Of a stretch of 64,000 nucleotides of DNA, positions 36,701 through 47,800 are shown piece after piece. Positions within the stretch are counted from its first letter, which is position 1; the number at the start of each line of letters is the position of its first letter. Under the pieces are notes generated by a model, which did not search any database, was not told the origin of the DNA, and saw only the letters and a list, made by a program, of their open reading frames with translations. The translations under genes and the position numbers were made by a program. The stretch is from contig CM038471.1 of assembly GCA_021464415.1 (NCBI GenBank), positions 14,312,073-14,376,072 on the forward strand, in the 5' to 3' direction. Source of the stretch: Lonicera japonica. Its lineage: Eukaryota > Streptophyta > Magnoliopsida > Dipsacales > Caprifoliaceae.

Positions 36701-39700
36701 AATTTATATCTATATAGCAACAACCAATATGAATTTACTGTAAAAAAACTATTACATATACGTGTAAAAGTTGCAGCAAAGAAAAAAAATGCAAAAAGCG
36801 TCCAAAAGGCGTAAAATGCACAAAAAGCGTATGAGGTGTACAAAAAGGCATAGTAAAGCGCAAAGAGGCACAAGCCTTTTGTGCATCGCACACTTATTAA
36901 TGAGCTTTAGTGCATTTTCTAGAAAAAGAGCCCCTAGGTAAGCATAGATGCATAAAGGCGAAAGCCTTTTTAAAACACCGGATCTGACAGCAGTACAATT
37001 TTAGGTTCCTTAAGAATGTAGTATTGACCATTTGCAAGCTTTGTTGGCAGCCGGATACTATTTCGCAGATGCTCTATGCTTTCCATCAAACAGTTGGTTG
37101 GCATTATCTCTTGCTCTGTAGTAGCAAGGTTTTTGGAAGGGAGATGCACCCATCTGTCTTTTGCTCAGCCGGCTTTTGTTATTGTTAGCATCTATTTTGA
37201 TTGGTTTTTGACTACCATCCTTATTGTCAATGATGATAATCTTTTTGTCCTTTGTTTTTTGATCAGCCACACTGTTTTGTATAGGCTTCATATAGGGTAT
37301 TGTTCTATGGACTTTAAGCTTGTACTCATAGTCCATATGACAATTTCCTTATCACTTCTTTCCAGCCACAATGGCATTGCTGTTGGCTTTTTGCCCTCCC
37401 ATACTCGGGCCATGAAGGTGGGCCTTGTCACCTTCAGCTTTACTTTTTCGATTTTAATGATAGCACTCTAGCTCCCTAGCTTGGGAGTAGAGGATCTATT
37501 CAAAAAAAAAAATAATACAAAATACAAAAAATGAGAAAATTGCACTATATACCCAAAAACTCCGTCCCTTTTTCCGAGGATATGTATTGGACCCAAATAT
37601 ATTCTTCCTCTGTAATAAATCAGCCTCTTCTCCAGAGATGCCCTTTTCTGTATCCGTCTTCAACTTGGCTGCCAAACCTTTAGCCTGATGTACCAACCAC
37701 CAAAGATAGTAAAATTAAGGAACTGCATAACACAGTTATGAGAAAACGGACTGGGGGTGGGAGGGAATAGAAAAAGATGCTGTAATAGACTTACCCCTCC
37801 ATAATTCTGAAGAGCAACAAAATCATGATCTCTAGACATTGAAGCAAGTTCCTCTGATGTAATTTCATATTCACCAGAAGGGATTGCAGCGGGAAGTGAT
37901 ATTTGACTTCCTGGTGCTGTTAAGAAGCAAGTAATTCATGAAATCATGGAAGCCACAACAATTTATGTTCACTAGAAAAGGCAACAATCTTGGAAGCTCC
38001 TCCTTAATGCTAAACTTTTAGGGCAAAATTTTCAAAACTGAAGCCTTTTGACTTTGCCAAAAAAAAAATTGACATGAAACATGATCTTGAAATTGTATAA
38101 ACACGGGACCAGCATACACATCAGATTGAGAGAGCTAGACTAAAAAGTCCTGTAAACAAGACCAAAGGGTAGCAATTGTTCAACAAAGTCCTACTCTCAG
38201 CTATATGCCAAATTTATGGGAAGGTAAACTTTCGCTTACATGCATAAATAAAAACCATGTTACAAGGTTGGTATTCAGATGGTAAAAAAATGTAGGAGAT
38301 GATAAAACATGGAGAGAGAGGCAGAGGAGAGCGAGAGAGAGTAGATAAAAGGCTGACACAGCTACAATTGATTAAGCAATCCAAACGATTAAGTTCAAAC
38401 ATTCTGGTGACCTGACAATGGAAGTCGCATGGAGCATAAATAGAGCTTATAAAGGTGAAAGATAATTATACATGCATAACATCCTTGAAGTGGAACTACA
38501 TACTACGGTATATAAAGCAAAGCACGCATCATGAAAGCAAGCATACAATTCCAGCATGTAAATACTGTTGAAGGACAACTATAGCATAGAAGCAACCCAA
38601 TTCAGTATTTAAAATTAAAATGTGGTTCCACTACGTAAATATTGCTTAAAAAATGAATTTAACACGTCAGAGTAGAGCAGATGAATTACCAGGTAGTTGA
38701 TACACAGCATTTCGGAACAAAATAGCCGCCTGACATAATGTGAATTATGGATTAGGAGTAAATAAAAATAGCTCTAAAATAAATCAAATGACTTCAAACT
38801 GAGTGAGCACAATCAAATGAGAGACAGTATTACTCTAATGACTTCAAAATGTGTTCTGATCTTCGCTATGGTTTGCTTCTTCTCTTCATCCTTTTTCAAG
38901 TCCAAAGTGTATCGAAATCGACGAGAAGCATTTAGCACAAGCGCCGCTTGCTGAAAAAGTAAAACACAAATAGTTCGAACATTAAGGCCGTTATCAGACA
39001 ACAAAAAAGTGAAAAAGAGTGGCAACAAAGATAATTCAGCTACAGAAACAATAATAAGGTTGTCATTATCATAGGACAAAATTGTCAGGGTTTTTCCATT
39101 TCTTGCCAAAGATAAGAACATGAATTTCTATCTAAAAAGCTCGAGAAGTAAAATTTAGTAACAAATACCGGGTGATTGGACTTTATGGTCCTGAAAATTT
39201 AATTTTTGGATTCTCTCTTCTCAATAAATAAAGGTCACAACTGAGTAGATTATGATGGTCAACTAACAAGCATCCAGCACAGTTTAGCTGATATAAATGT
39301 TTTTGTAGCAAAAGTAATGCCAAATCTTCACACCCCACAATAAAAAAAAAAAAAATTCATCCTTGGTGTACACTCAGAGAGATTATTAACCAACATGTAA
39401 TTGAACTCAGGAAAGTTGACAGTGGCCCAGTGTACGAAGACTGTCAATATGGGCTCTTCAGCAACATTTATAGGCTTCAGGGAGATAACCATCGTCATGT
39501 ACAGAAAAATATTAATGGTCCTAATCCGTGAAGGTTACGCTGTCTTAGTCACTAGAACTCCAAGAGAAGACAGCTAATAGCTATATTTGAGAAAAACTCC
39601 CAAATAATTTTTTATTAGACATAACCCCCTAAAACTTGACGCCGTTCAACTTCTGTCAATTTTTAACATTTTTTGACGAAAATGCCCCTATCTCCTCCTC

Positions 39701-41495
39701 TTCTTCTTCCTCCTCCTCCCTTAATTTATCCCCTTCCCATTTCTTCTCCCTATCTCTTCTCACTCTCTCTTCAACCCAAACCACTCCCCCACCAGCGACC
39801 TCCCTCTTCCCACGTTCAGTTCATCCATTGCCAGCGACCTCCTTCTTCTCCACGCACCGTTCACGGTTTACCCACCACCATCATTCTACGCCTTTCACCT
39901 TCGGCCACAATCACCACCACCTACTATTTCCCCTCCGGCTACGTCCACCTTCTACACCATCACCTCCTTGAAATCGTAATCAAATCTAAAACTGAATTGA
40001 TGGAAATCCAACCAAGATCAAATCAAGTATAAGTTGGATCAAAACGAAATTGAATATGTATGTACAAACTGAATTGAAAACAAATAAAATAAAAATCTAA
40101 ACCTAAACCTAAATCAAAAAATAGAAACGTTGTTTTAGAGAGAGAAAATTGTGCCATGGCAATTTAGAAAGAGAACGTTCCTACGAAATTATAGAGAGAG
40201 AAAACTGTGCAAAGATGGGAACTAGCTTTAAAACACCTCTCTCTCTCTCTCCCCCTCTCCCCTTGTTTTGAGCTTCATTTTCATACATTTATACATCAAG
40301 AAGTCTAATATGTAGGTACAAAGATAACACATTTCCTAGAGAGAGAAAGTTGGTGTTTTGGGTTTTCTCTCTTGGTAGAGAGAGAAAATTTGGGCGGGGG
40401 TGTTGGTTACAATGGAAGGTGCAGTGATAGGAGTTGGGGTGGGACGGTGAAATCAAATGGGTTTAGTAAATTTTGAAAAACAGAGTATTCATTGATGAAA
40501 TGGGTCTATCAAAATTTGAAGAAGATTTTAAGTTTGAATGAAAGAATCTAAACCATGTGAGAATAGTAGGGCTTGTGACTTAAGATGAGAGAGAAAATTA
40601 AGGTTCTTAACTAGAAGGAAGAAGAGGAGGAGGAGGAGGAGGGGACGTTAAAAAATATTTAAGATGAGAGAGTCTAATAAAAAATTAGGTTTTTTCAATA
40701 TGTTCTTAAGTCAATAAACCTCAAAAAAAAATCTTAACTAGAAGGATTACTAATTAAGATACTATTATAAGCCTCTCCAAAGAAATTTTCTTTTAAGGAG
40801 GCAAATAACACTCAACTTTCAGGAGGAGGAGGGGAATTTTTTTATACAACATTTTCGTCAAAAAATGTTAAAAGATGACGGCATCCTAATCATACTAAAA
40901 TACGTTGAACACGTCAAGTTTTAGGACAAAATTACTAGGTTATGTCTATGTTTTTGTTTTTTTCGGATAAAAAATTTATTTGGGGGATTTTAAACGCAAA
41001 AAACGCCTCAAATGAAAACGAGAAAACGAATGAGAACGAAAACAGGATATTAGTAAAAAAGGTTAAATCAATAAACCTCAAAAAAAATAAATCTGATCTA
41101 CATCTAAATTTATCAAATAAAAATAATTGATATTGTTGAACTGCTTCTCCATTTCAAAGGCACTCCTAACCGTCCTCCTAAAGTTTCAGATTTAGATTCA
41201 GATTCAGAACTGGAAAATCTAAGAACTAAAAAGAAGAACATCTAAAAATTAAAACTAAACATTCAAAACAAATCAACCAGAGACAAAATCATCATCATCC
41301 TCATAAATGGCATAAACATGAAAAATTAAACACAATTAAACGTACTCTCCATCTTCTGAGGCGGTCGAGTGAAGCACTCTTAGTCCTGTAAATATTAAAT
41401 GGACCTTCCTCCTCCGTTTCATCTCCATCATCGCCGTTGTACCTCCCGGTCTCCACGTCATTCTGGTGCCGATGGTACGGTGAACTACTACTCAT
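21766..41495 (-). CDS. ACA10: Autoinhibited plasma-membrane-type Ca2+-ATPase (ACA8/ACA10 class)
   Basis: Thirty-three exons join in frame into 1083 residues, close to Arabidopsis ACA8 and ACA10. The family pumps Ca2+ from the cytosol using ATP and is released from autoinhibition by calmodulin. The acidic N-terminus is followed by a calmodulin-binding/autoinhibitory segment (about 41-75, Trp49). Other motifs: actuator TGES 313-316, TM4 PEGLP 443-447, phosphorylated Asp486 in DKTGT, KGAA 606-609, hinge GDGTND 793-798, and TM6 N888/D892. The C-tail is short, as in type-2B plant pumps with N-terminal regulation. The ATG at 41495 is preferred; the frame opens upstream only at a TTG. All introns are GT-AG. 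It converges with CMO. The sequence fits ACA10 slightly better than ACA8 mainly by gene neighbourhood, so the exact symbol is inferred. Confidence 0.95.
24536..24803. mobile_element. PIF/Harbinger-type MITE in Ca2+-ATPase intron 24
   Basis: The left end is GGGTCGGTCTGATTAAAAAA; the right end reversed is GGGTTGGTTTGATAAAGGG. Both sides are flanked by TAAA-like bases. The subterminal TTGGAAAAT words are shared with the 8305..8685 and 27678..28077 copies. Confidence 0.65.
26709..26727. repeat. Poly-C run of 19 bases
   Basis: This lies in Ca2+-ATPase intron 21, near an exon acceptor. On the coding strand it is a G-run. Length is likely to vary and may be imprecise in the assembly. Confidence 0.85.
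27678..28077. mobile_element. PIF/Harbinger-type MITE(s) in Ca2+-ATPase intron 20
   Basis: The left end GGGTGCGTCTGGTAAA pairs with a right end at about 28064..28077 (reversed, GGGTGCGCTTGATTGG). An inner right-end-like sequence lies at about 27917..27943 (reversed, GGGTCCGTTTGATTAA). The block may be one element inside another. The exact limits are uncertain. Confidence 0.55.
30484..30507. repeat. (CA)12 microsatellite
   Basis: This dinucleotide run lies in the intron between exons 13 and 14 of the Ca2+-ATPase gene. Confidence 0.9.
31003..31372. mobile_element. GGATAA-type MITE in Ca2+-ATPase intron 11
   Basis: The ends are similar in inverted orientation (TTGGTGTACAGGATAAG on the left; reversed right end TTGGTGCGCTGGATGGG). 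The interior has many GGATA/TATCC words, including an AGGATAGTACTATCCT palindrome near 31024..31039. It belongs with the copies near 6583, 61784 and 63098. Limits are approximate. Confidence 0.55.
33065..33200 (+). repeat. tRNA-like SINE fragment in Ca2+-ATPase intron 10
   Basis: GGTCAAGTGGTAATAACTTG (A-box-like) is followed about 35 bases later by GCGTTCAAATCCTAG (B-box-like). No poly-A tail or target duplication was established, so this may be an old or partial SINE. Confidence 0.4.
33721..33762. repeat. (TC)21 microsatellite
   Basis: This perfect dinucleotide run lies in the intron between exons 7 and 8 of the Ca2+-ATPase gene. On the coding strand it is (GA)n. Confidence 0.95.
34179..34198. 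repeat. Poly-C run of 20 bases
   Basis: This is followed by an A-rich tract. It lies in Ca2+-ATPase intron 6 and probably varies in length. Confidence 0.9.
35515..36220 (+). pseudogene. LINE RNase H domain (broken)
   Basis: An open stretch at 35515..36000 contains WIKLNNDG with the first catalytic Asp and AEMMVLIQG with the Glu. The rest continues in other frames: an EMDSLAVL segment (third acidic residue) and, near 36160..36195, NKVADKLSN (last Asp). All four acidic positions can be seen, but on shifted frames. Confidence 0.75.
36348..36980. mobile_element. hAT-type MITE inside the intron 5 LINE
   Basis: The left end is CAATGTTTTTAAAAGGCG; the right end reversed is CGGTGTTTTAAAAAGGC. The exact 8-bp duplication GATCTGAC lies at 36340..36347 and 36981..36988. 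It is 633 bp with repeated AAGGCG/CGCCTT-type words. No transposase is present. Confidence 0.85.
39617..40948. mobile_element. Long inverted-repeat element in Ca2+-ATPase intron 1
   Basis: AGACATAACC...CTAAAACTTGACG...GTTCAAC at the left matches the reverse complement of the right end, and both arms share TTTTAACATTTTTTGACG. The arms extend for roughly 70 to 100 bases, with indels. Between them are C/T-rich and GA-rich tracts. Long inverted ends would fit a Mutator-like element, but I found no clear target duplication. The Ser/Pro-rich open frames inside (39636..40032) look like low-complexity artefacts. Confidence 0.5.
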
Positions 41496-41760
41496 TCTGT
41501 CGCAGGAGAGACGACACCGTTTCAAATCTGTAACTAATTACCACACAACAACAATGTGTATATATATAATCTCAATACTCGTGCAATAAATCAAAATCCA
41601 AAACAAAAAACAAAAGTGCACACACAAACTGTATTTTTCTTTCAAGTTCTCTCAATTCTCTCTCTCTAGAAGAGTGAAAAACAAAAATTGGTTAATTATA
41701 TATATAGATTTTATTTATTTTTTATTATTATATATATATATATGTATATATATTTGTCTA
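41496..41760 (-). promoter_or_regulatory. Ca2+-ATPase promoter and 5' leader region
   Basis: Two TATA-like runs are candidates: 41559..41568, which would give a leader of about 40 bases, and 41731..41750, which would give about 200 bases and include a GA-rich stretch at 41650..41670. GA-rich leaders are common in plants, so the second is slightly preferred. The start of transcription cannot be settled from sequence alone. Confidence 0.4.
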
Positions 41761-42767
41761 GAACACTCTGCACTAAGAACCCACCGTCTACTTTCTATGA
41801 TTTTATTGTATTTTCAAAAAGAACAGTAAATAATAAAATCTGTTGTCGGCACCGCTTGCACTTGTTCATACATCTCTGTAATATATAGAGAATTAGAGAT
41901 TCACTGTGTTCTGCAATTGTATTATGGATGAATACATATTGTTTAATTCTTTCAAAAAAATATAGAATATAATATAATATAATAATTTGTATATGGACAT
42001 GAATATAGGGGAGTGTACCGGAAAACGTGGCCAAGAGGAAGCACAAATGTAATGAAACAGTTTGATTCGGTGAGTCGGAAAAAAAAGAAGAAAGAAACGC
42101 CGTCTGCACCGATATTACGCACAAAATATATTTGTATTTATATGTTCCTTTGCATCTGGGGTTTAGCCCTAGGGCATGTGTTTGATGTGTTGGATTAAAA
42201 AATAAAATTATATTAATAATTTTTATATTTATCACAAATATTTTATTATCATAAATATGTGAAAAATAAATTTATTATTATCAATACATTTTAAAATTAT
42301 GAATACAATTACATATACTCGATTTATTTATGAAAATTTTGTTAATAAGAACTTATTTAATATTAGATAATGGAATGTTGTGTTTTTTAAAAAAAGTGTA
42401 ATTAGTGAGAGGTGAGTACATTCATATAAACTCAGCTTAAATGAAAAATGCATGTTGTTGAACACTCGCTTAAGAAGGGTGTTTGTGATAAATAATGGAG
42501 TGTTAAAATGTGATTTTTGTTAAATTCTAAAAATGGGTGTTTGTGACAGATTTGAAGGCGTAAAGAACACTGTTTTAAAATTATATATATACATTATTAT
42601 ATCTCACGTTTGTTATCATACCGAATGCGATAAAGAACCGGATAAACAATTCAAAATTGATGGATGTAATAGAATTATTTAATCTGGTATTTGTGAGATT
42701 ATTAATATTTTTATCAAATATGCCAAATGGAGCCTTTATTCTTTTATTTTGTTTGTTTTATATCTAT
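41761..42767. other. AT-rich region upstream of the Ca2+-ATPase gene
   Basis: No gene is seen. The open frames on both strands at 41688..42235 are short and lack recognisable content. Confidence 0.5.
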
Positions 42768-43384
42768 ATAAATAGGGGTAATAGTTCTTGATCTTCAAAA
42801 TATATAATAGATAATGAATTGTGCGGTTGAGATTAAAGATAATGATTAAAAGTGGATTATACATTTGACATAGAGTACGACCTAATCTATATAATAAAAG
42901 GCTATTGGTTTTTTTTTTTTTGTTTTTTTGTTTTTTTTTTATCTTAAACTGTATAAGGGATCAATAAAAAATTATGTTGCTTAGATTGAAGATACTTTTT
43001 AATTATTGATATGGCCTTTAGCACATTTTAAAACTACCCTATGTAATAAGGGGCTTTGGATTTTGAATTTTAAAAATGTATAAGTGATAAAAAAAATTGT
43101 ATAGTTAAAATTTAAGATTTTTTAACGGTCAAATGTGCTTATGGTAGGGATAACGACATAGTCTATCTATGTAATAAGGAGCCATGTCTTTGAATTTTAA
43201 AAACATACAAGAGATAAACAATTATATGACTAGAATTTTATTTTTAATGATTGGTAGTGTTTTTGACGCGAGCTATGATCTAATAAATATACATACTGAT
43301 AGTTCTATTGGAGTTAGCTTTGGAGACAAAGAGGGCAAAGTTGATGGAGGATTCGAACTTTATGTACCGGATTATATCAAATAA
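42768..43384. repeat. Run of related ~120 to 145-bp repeats
   Basis: Similar blocks start near 42768, 42889, 43033 and 43165. Each opens with a 'taataaggrg' or 'ataataaaagg' type word followed by 'gaattttaaaa...ataagtgataa...aattgt'. Another related block lies near 53716. The 'ctatataataaaag' openings resemble Helitron starts, but no Helitron 3' hairpin was matched. Confidence 0.45.
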
Positions 43385-43807
43385 AATTGTTAAGTTTAGT
43401 GATACTATTGTCAAAATAATTATGTTTATTGTTAAAGCAATCTACAACTTAAAAAATAAGGTCATGTTAATGTAAACCATAAGAGCACGCGTTAAGTACT
43501 TATATTTTAAAACTCCTTACATGTACATGATACACATTTTTATACTATGGTTCATTTTTTTCTATTTATAAGAATTTTAATACGTGTTTTAAGGGTATAT
43601 TTTATCATTCTTAAAAAAAATATATATTATAGTTCTTTAAAAAATAATATTATATTTTCATAAAAAATAATTATTTTAGTAATATAAATAGTCATATATA
43701 TTTGTATTGGTAAGGTAACTAGGAAAGCTAGCGAGGCAAATAATGTGTAAGTTAGGGGTATATTAATTCAGACTTCATTATCGTCGGTTGGTGATTTCCA
43801 AACGTCT

Positions 43808-44135
43808 AAAGCCTGCTTGGTTGCTCACTATTTTTTTTTCCAAAAATTTTAAAAACTCAACTCAAAACCAACTCTACTTTCACACTTCTCAAAATTTATT
43901 TCTAATTTCTAATTTTTTTTTTAAAAGCCATAACTTTAAATCCAAAAAGTAATGCGTGAAGAATTAAGACTATTTTTTGAAATTTTTTATGCATTTTTTT
44001 CATTGGTTGAAAAAATGTCAAACAAAATCAAATTCACTTTTCAACATAAAAGCTCTACTCAAAACATTCAACCAAACACTAAATTTTTAAAAACTTATCT
44101 AGAAAAAAAAAAGAGAGACACCAAACACCACTTAA
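43808..44135. mobile_element. Probable MITE
   Basis: The left end AAGCCTGCTTGGTTG and the reversed right end AAGTGGTGTTTGGTG are alike. Both are followed by T-rich then AAAATTT-type sequence. No transposase is present. The target duplication is unclear. Confidence 0.4.
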
Positions 44136-46235
44136 ATGTCTAATTTCAGAAGTAATGCGTGAGGCTAGTTTAGAGGACTCCTCTGAATTTTAGATTTGAT
44201 TACAGTTGTACTTTAAAGCAAAATATCGTGAACTTTCGATGGGCCATATGAGTGAGTAGTAGTAGTAGGGACGGTGCTTCCAGATATTAAAATTATACAC
44301 TTTGAATATTAGAATATCTTTTTAAAAAAATCTATATTAATTATTTCTGGGTCCCTCTAAATACTTTTTTCTAATTTTATCCGCCTTAATTAAAAAATAA
44401 TAAGAGGAGTGCATCACTTAAATTACTGAAATCGTTTTTAAAGGTACTTAATAATAACAACAACGAACACGTGTAAAGTATTATATCTAAAATATGCACA
44501 CATATTATCTTTGTCTTTGTATCTAATTTAGTGTTATAATTAGTGGTATATTAATGCATGTATAATCTTATATTTAATAATTTTTAATATCATGTATATT
44601 ATAAATGAATATATATAATATTTAGTCAAATAATAATTACTTATATTTATTACGTTTAAGATTATAAATTCGCCAAAAAAAAATTGCTTATGATTAATAA
44701 ATATTAATATAAATAAATAAAAGAGAAAGGGAAATAATTGTTTATTATATGTTATGAGGTGTCGTTTTAATTAGTGAGTGGACTGCTTATAGGTGGGCAC
44801 GTTAAGCGATTACGTGGAGAATACAGTTGGGGCAAGTCGGTCGGTTTAACAAAAAAAGGGAGGGGTGTGTGATGTGTCATGTTTTTTCTACTTAAGGACG
44901 CAACTGCAAATTCTTTTCTTCCCTCCATTACGATTCTTTATAAATTGCCATCTGTACCCCTCGCTGGCTTGTCCCCTTTTTATTCTTTTCTATTTTTTAA
45001 TTACTAGTAGACTCTTAATTTATAAGTTGGAATAAATAAAAGTCACATTTCGATAAATTTAAGTTAAAATAAATGAATTAATAAAAATAGAACTAGTTTA
45101 ATAACTAATATCATTTACGGTAACTAAAAATCATAAATTTAAATACTGGCATCAACATATTATCATATTTGTTTAACGTTAATATATTAGCGATAAAATA
45201 AAAAATTTATAAAAAGTTAGTGTCACAATTGAATCTATAGGTTATATATAGACTGCATGTGACTATTTTTATCGATAATTTAAAGTTTAGATACGTCTTT
45301 TCAAAAACCTATCAAAACAGAGCTGTTGCCAACTTTCTCCACTAACAAATACATTATCATTGCTTTGCAATTTCTTTTTAAGACAAAAACTTATATTTAG
45401 TTGAAAATTTATTTCACAGAGTTTTGGACTATTTGTTAATAAATATTTTAATTATTATTTCTTCATTGAAATTTCTAATTGTTATGAATTATATTTTCAA
45501 GTCTTTTATATATTTTTATACACTTATTTTAATTTCACTATTTTTCCAAAACACTTTTGAAAAGATTTTAGATTTTAAAATACCTACAAATATGTTAGAA
45601 CGATACTTTAAACCATAGGTCTATTATTTTGGTACTTTAAAATCTATTACAAAAGTTACGTGATGTCCCAAAAATATATGTTAAAGAGTGTTTTTAAAAT
45701 TTACATTGGAGTGAAGTGATATAAAAGTATTCTAAAATCTTATGATTACAATAGAGAAATTAAGTTCTTATACTTTAATTGCAAATATAGAAGTTCGTTT
45801 CACTACTTGACAAGTGGTACGCTATCCAATACTAAGAAATAATTGCATTTTTGGATAAGGTTCGGTACGTGTCAATTTATTTATTTTTAGGATTTTTATC
45901 TATACACTGTTACATCAACAGCAAGAGTGGATTTAATTTTTTTAGAGGATTTGAGTTAAGATAAATATTTAATTAGGTTTTGATTAAAGCAGAGCTAAAA
46001 ATTTTATATCTATATTACTGAAAAAAATAAATTAGACTAAACTACAACTCCTGTTAATCCAAAATTAGATCAGAAAATTCAAGAGGAAAAATATAGTGAC
46101 ATAGTTATAATCGGCAAACTTTAAATTCAACCAAATTATTATGTCAATTTTGATGTGTGTGTGAACTGTGAAGTAGAACAATATTTTATACAGTAGATTT
46201 CCCCCTTAAAATTTATAAACTTGTTAATATTTAAT
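44136..46235. other. AT-rich intergenic DNA
   Basis: No coding region, RNA gene or transposon end could be supported here. Confidence 0.5.
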
Positions 46236-46236
46236 T

Positions 46237-46650
46237 TTGTGGTAGTGATTTAACGTTGAGTTAATAAACTTGTTAATATTTAATTCTTTAAGTTGTATGA
46301 TATTTTTTGAGAAAAGCTTTACACTTAAGTTCATAGGTGTTTTTGGGAATAATATCCGTTTAAATGTGGATCCATAAGCTCAACAATTGTGGTTATAATA
46401 AAAAAAATGTATATTTAATTTGTATGAAAAAGTTGAAAAATAAATTGATTTTATGATAGAGATTTAACGTTGAGTTAATAAGCATTATCTAACTTCAAGT
46501 TGTCTGATATTTTTTGAAAAAAACTTTAAACTTAAGTTCATAGGTGGTTTTGGGGATAATATTCGTTTAAATGTGGATCCACATGCCCAACAATTGTGGT
46601 TATAATAAAAAAAATATTTAATATGTATGAGAAGTTGAAAAACAAATTAA
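46237..46650. repeat. Tandem duplication, two ~200-bp units
   Basis: GATTTAACGTTGAG recurs at 46247 and 46461, a period of 214 bp. Both units continue through 'cttaagttcataggtg', 'gtttaaatgtggatccac/taa' and 'caacaattgtggttataat'. The copies differ by scattered substitutions and indels. No coding potential is seen. Confidence 0.8.
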
Positions 46651-46850
46651 GACATATGATAAAATTATCTCCGTCTTATAATTATTTTTATGAGTAAATG
46701 ACTTTCATACATATCTTTCATTATTTTTTGTCCTCAACCCTCAAAGAATTTTTTTCGGAAAAAAAGTAAAAAAGTGAAAAGTTATTTCACATTCTCACCA
46801 CATGCTTCAACTCTTTTTTTTTTTTTTCAAATTCTCACACAGATCAAACA

Positions 46851-46852
<2 letters not shown>

Positions 46853-46946
<94 letters not shown>
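46853..46946. repeat. (ATT)31 microsatellite
   Basis: This perfect trinucleotide run is 94 bp long. The poly-Leu open frame over it is an artefact of the repeat. Confidence 0.97.
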
Positions 46947-47424
46947 CAAATAGAGTAGTATTTTATATTAGTCGTTTCAGTAAAACTCATAATTGGCTGG
47001 GATATATGAAATATATATATAGATATAATTACATATCATAATTCACAAAAAGCATTCCATCCTATATTAAAATTTTAATTTGTTTTTAACATTTAACACT
47101 GTTTTAAAAGTCCAGATTGATCATTCGTTTTAAAATAGTAAACGATAAGAGAACAAACTGGGACATCAAAGAAAAAATTTAATTTCTTAATAAAACATAT
47201 CAAAAAAAAAACATTAATTGTTAGAATTGTATATGAGGCTGGATTAATTATCCAATGTCCTTTATTATATTCAGATAGTATTAAATAATCATATCTAACT
47301 TTTTTATTGTACCCGATACGTCAAACATACTCCATATATGATTAATCAATTGCAATGAATGAATAAAAATAAGTGTACCTGAGGCTTGAGTGAAACTTGT
47401 AGATATATAGGTATTCTTCTTATT

Positions 47425-47455
47425 TCTTCTTCTTCTTCTTCTTCTTCTTCTTCTT
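47425..47455. repeat. (TTC)n microsatellite
   Basis: About ten TTC units lie in AT-rich DNA. Confidence 0.9.
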
Positions 47456-47519
47456 TAGATATCTCAATGAATTCTGGGGTGAAAACTCACTAATTAAACA
47501 ATTTTCAACCATCAAATAG

Positions 47520-47795
47520 GGAAATTATTCTTTTTTAAACTTTGGACCCAAAGAAATTAAAGTAAAAGGTAAAACACACTAATTTGGCAAAAATAAATAG
47601 GGAAATTATTCTTTTTTCACTTTGGACCCAAAGAAATTAAAGTAAAAGGAAAAACACATCTAATTTGGCAAAAATACTTTGCTTCCCTTTCTTTCCAATA
47701 TAAATCACAAACAACAGGCTTTAATTTAATTTAATATAATTTAATAAATACAAATCACAAACACCAAGCTTTAATTTAATCTAATTTAATAAAAA
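47520..47795. repeat. Two adjacent short tandem duplications
   Basis: An 81-bp unit starting GAAATTATTC is repeated (47521 and 47602). Just after it, an about 50-bp unit starting AAATCACAAACA is repeated (near 47702 and 47752). Both pairs are close to identical. Confidence 0.8.
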
Positions 47796-47800
47796 AGCAC

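Larger units (their letters stand above)
35088..37519 (+). mobile_element. 5'-truncated L1-type LINE in Ca2+-ATPase intron 5
   Basis: An exact 16-bp target duplication, AAATACAAAAAATGAG, flanks it at 35072..35087 and 37520..37535, and an A-run precedes the right copy. The + strand carries the zinc-binding-type domain (about 35290..35480) and an RNase H domain, then a 3' untranslated region. It is antisense to the host gene. Net of the inner hAT-type MITE it is about 1.8 kb. Frameshifts make it inactive. Confidence 0.88.
33992..41495 (-). other. Exon map of the Ca2+-ATPase, exons 1 to 7
   Basis: In transcript order: 41495-41346 (acidic N-terminus to the RLRRWR stretch), 38950-38834 (rest of the calmodulin-binding segment), 38729-38690, 37916-37795, 37684-37553, 34991-34902 (first membrane segment), 34061-33992 (second membrane segment). 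Introns 1 (about 2.4 kb) and 5 (about 2.6 kb) are the longest and carry the largest insertions. Confidence 0.92.

Noticed and set aside
39636..40032. Two overlapping Ser/Pro/His-rich open frames
   Set aside because: They come from a CT-rich low-complexity tract inside an inverted-repeat element in pump intron 1.
46802..47041. Open frame with a long poly-Leu run
   Set aside because: It is the translation of the ATT microsatellite.
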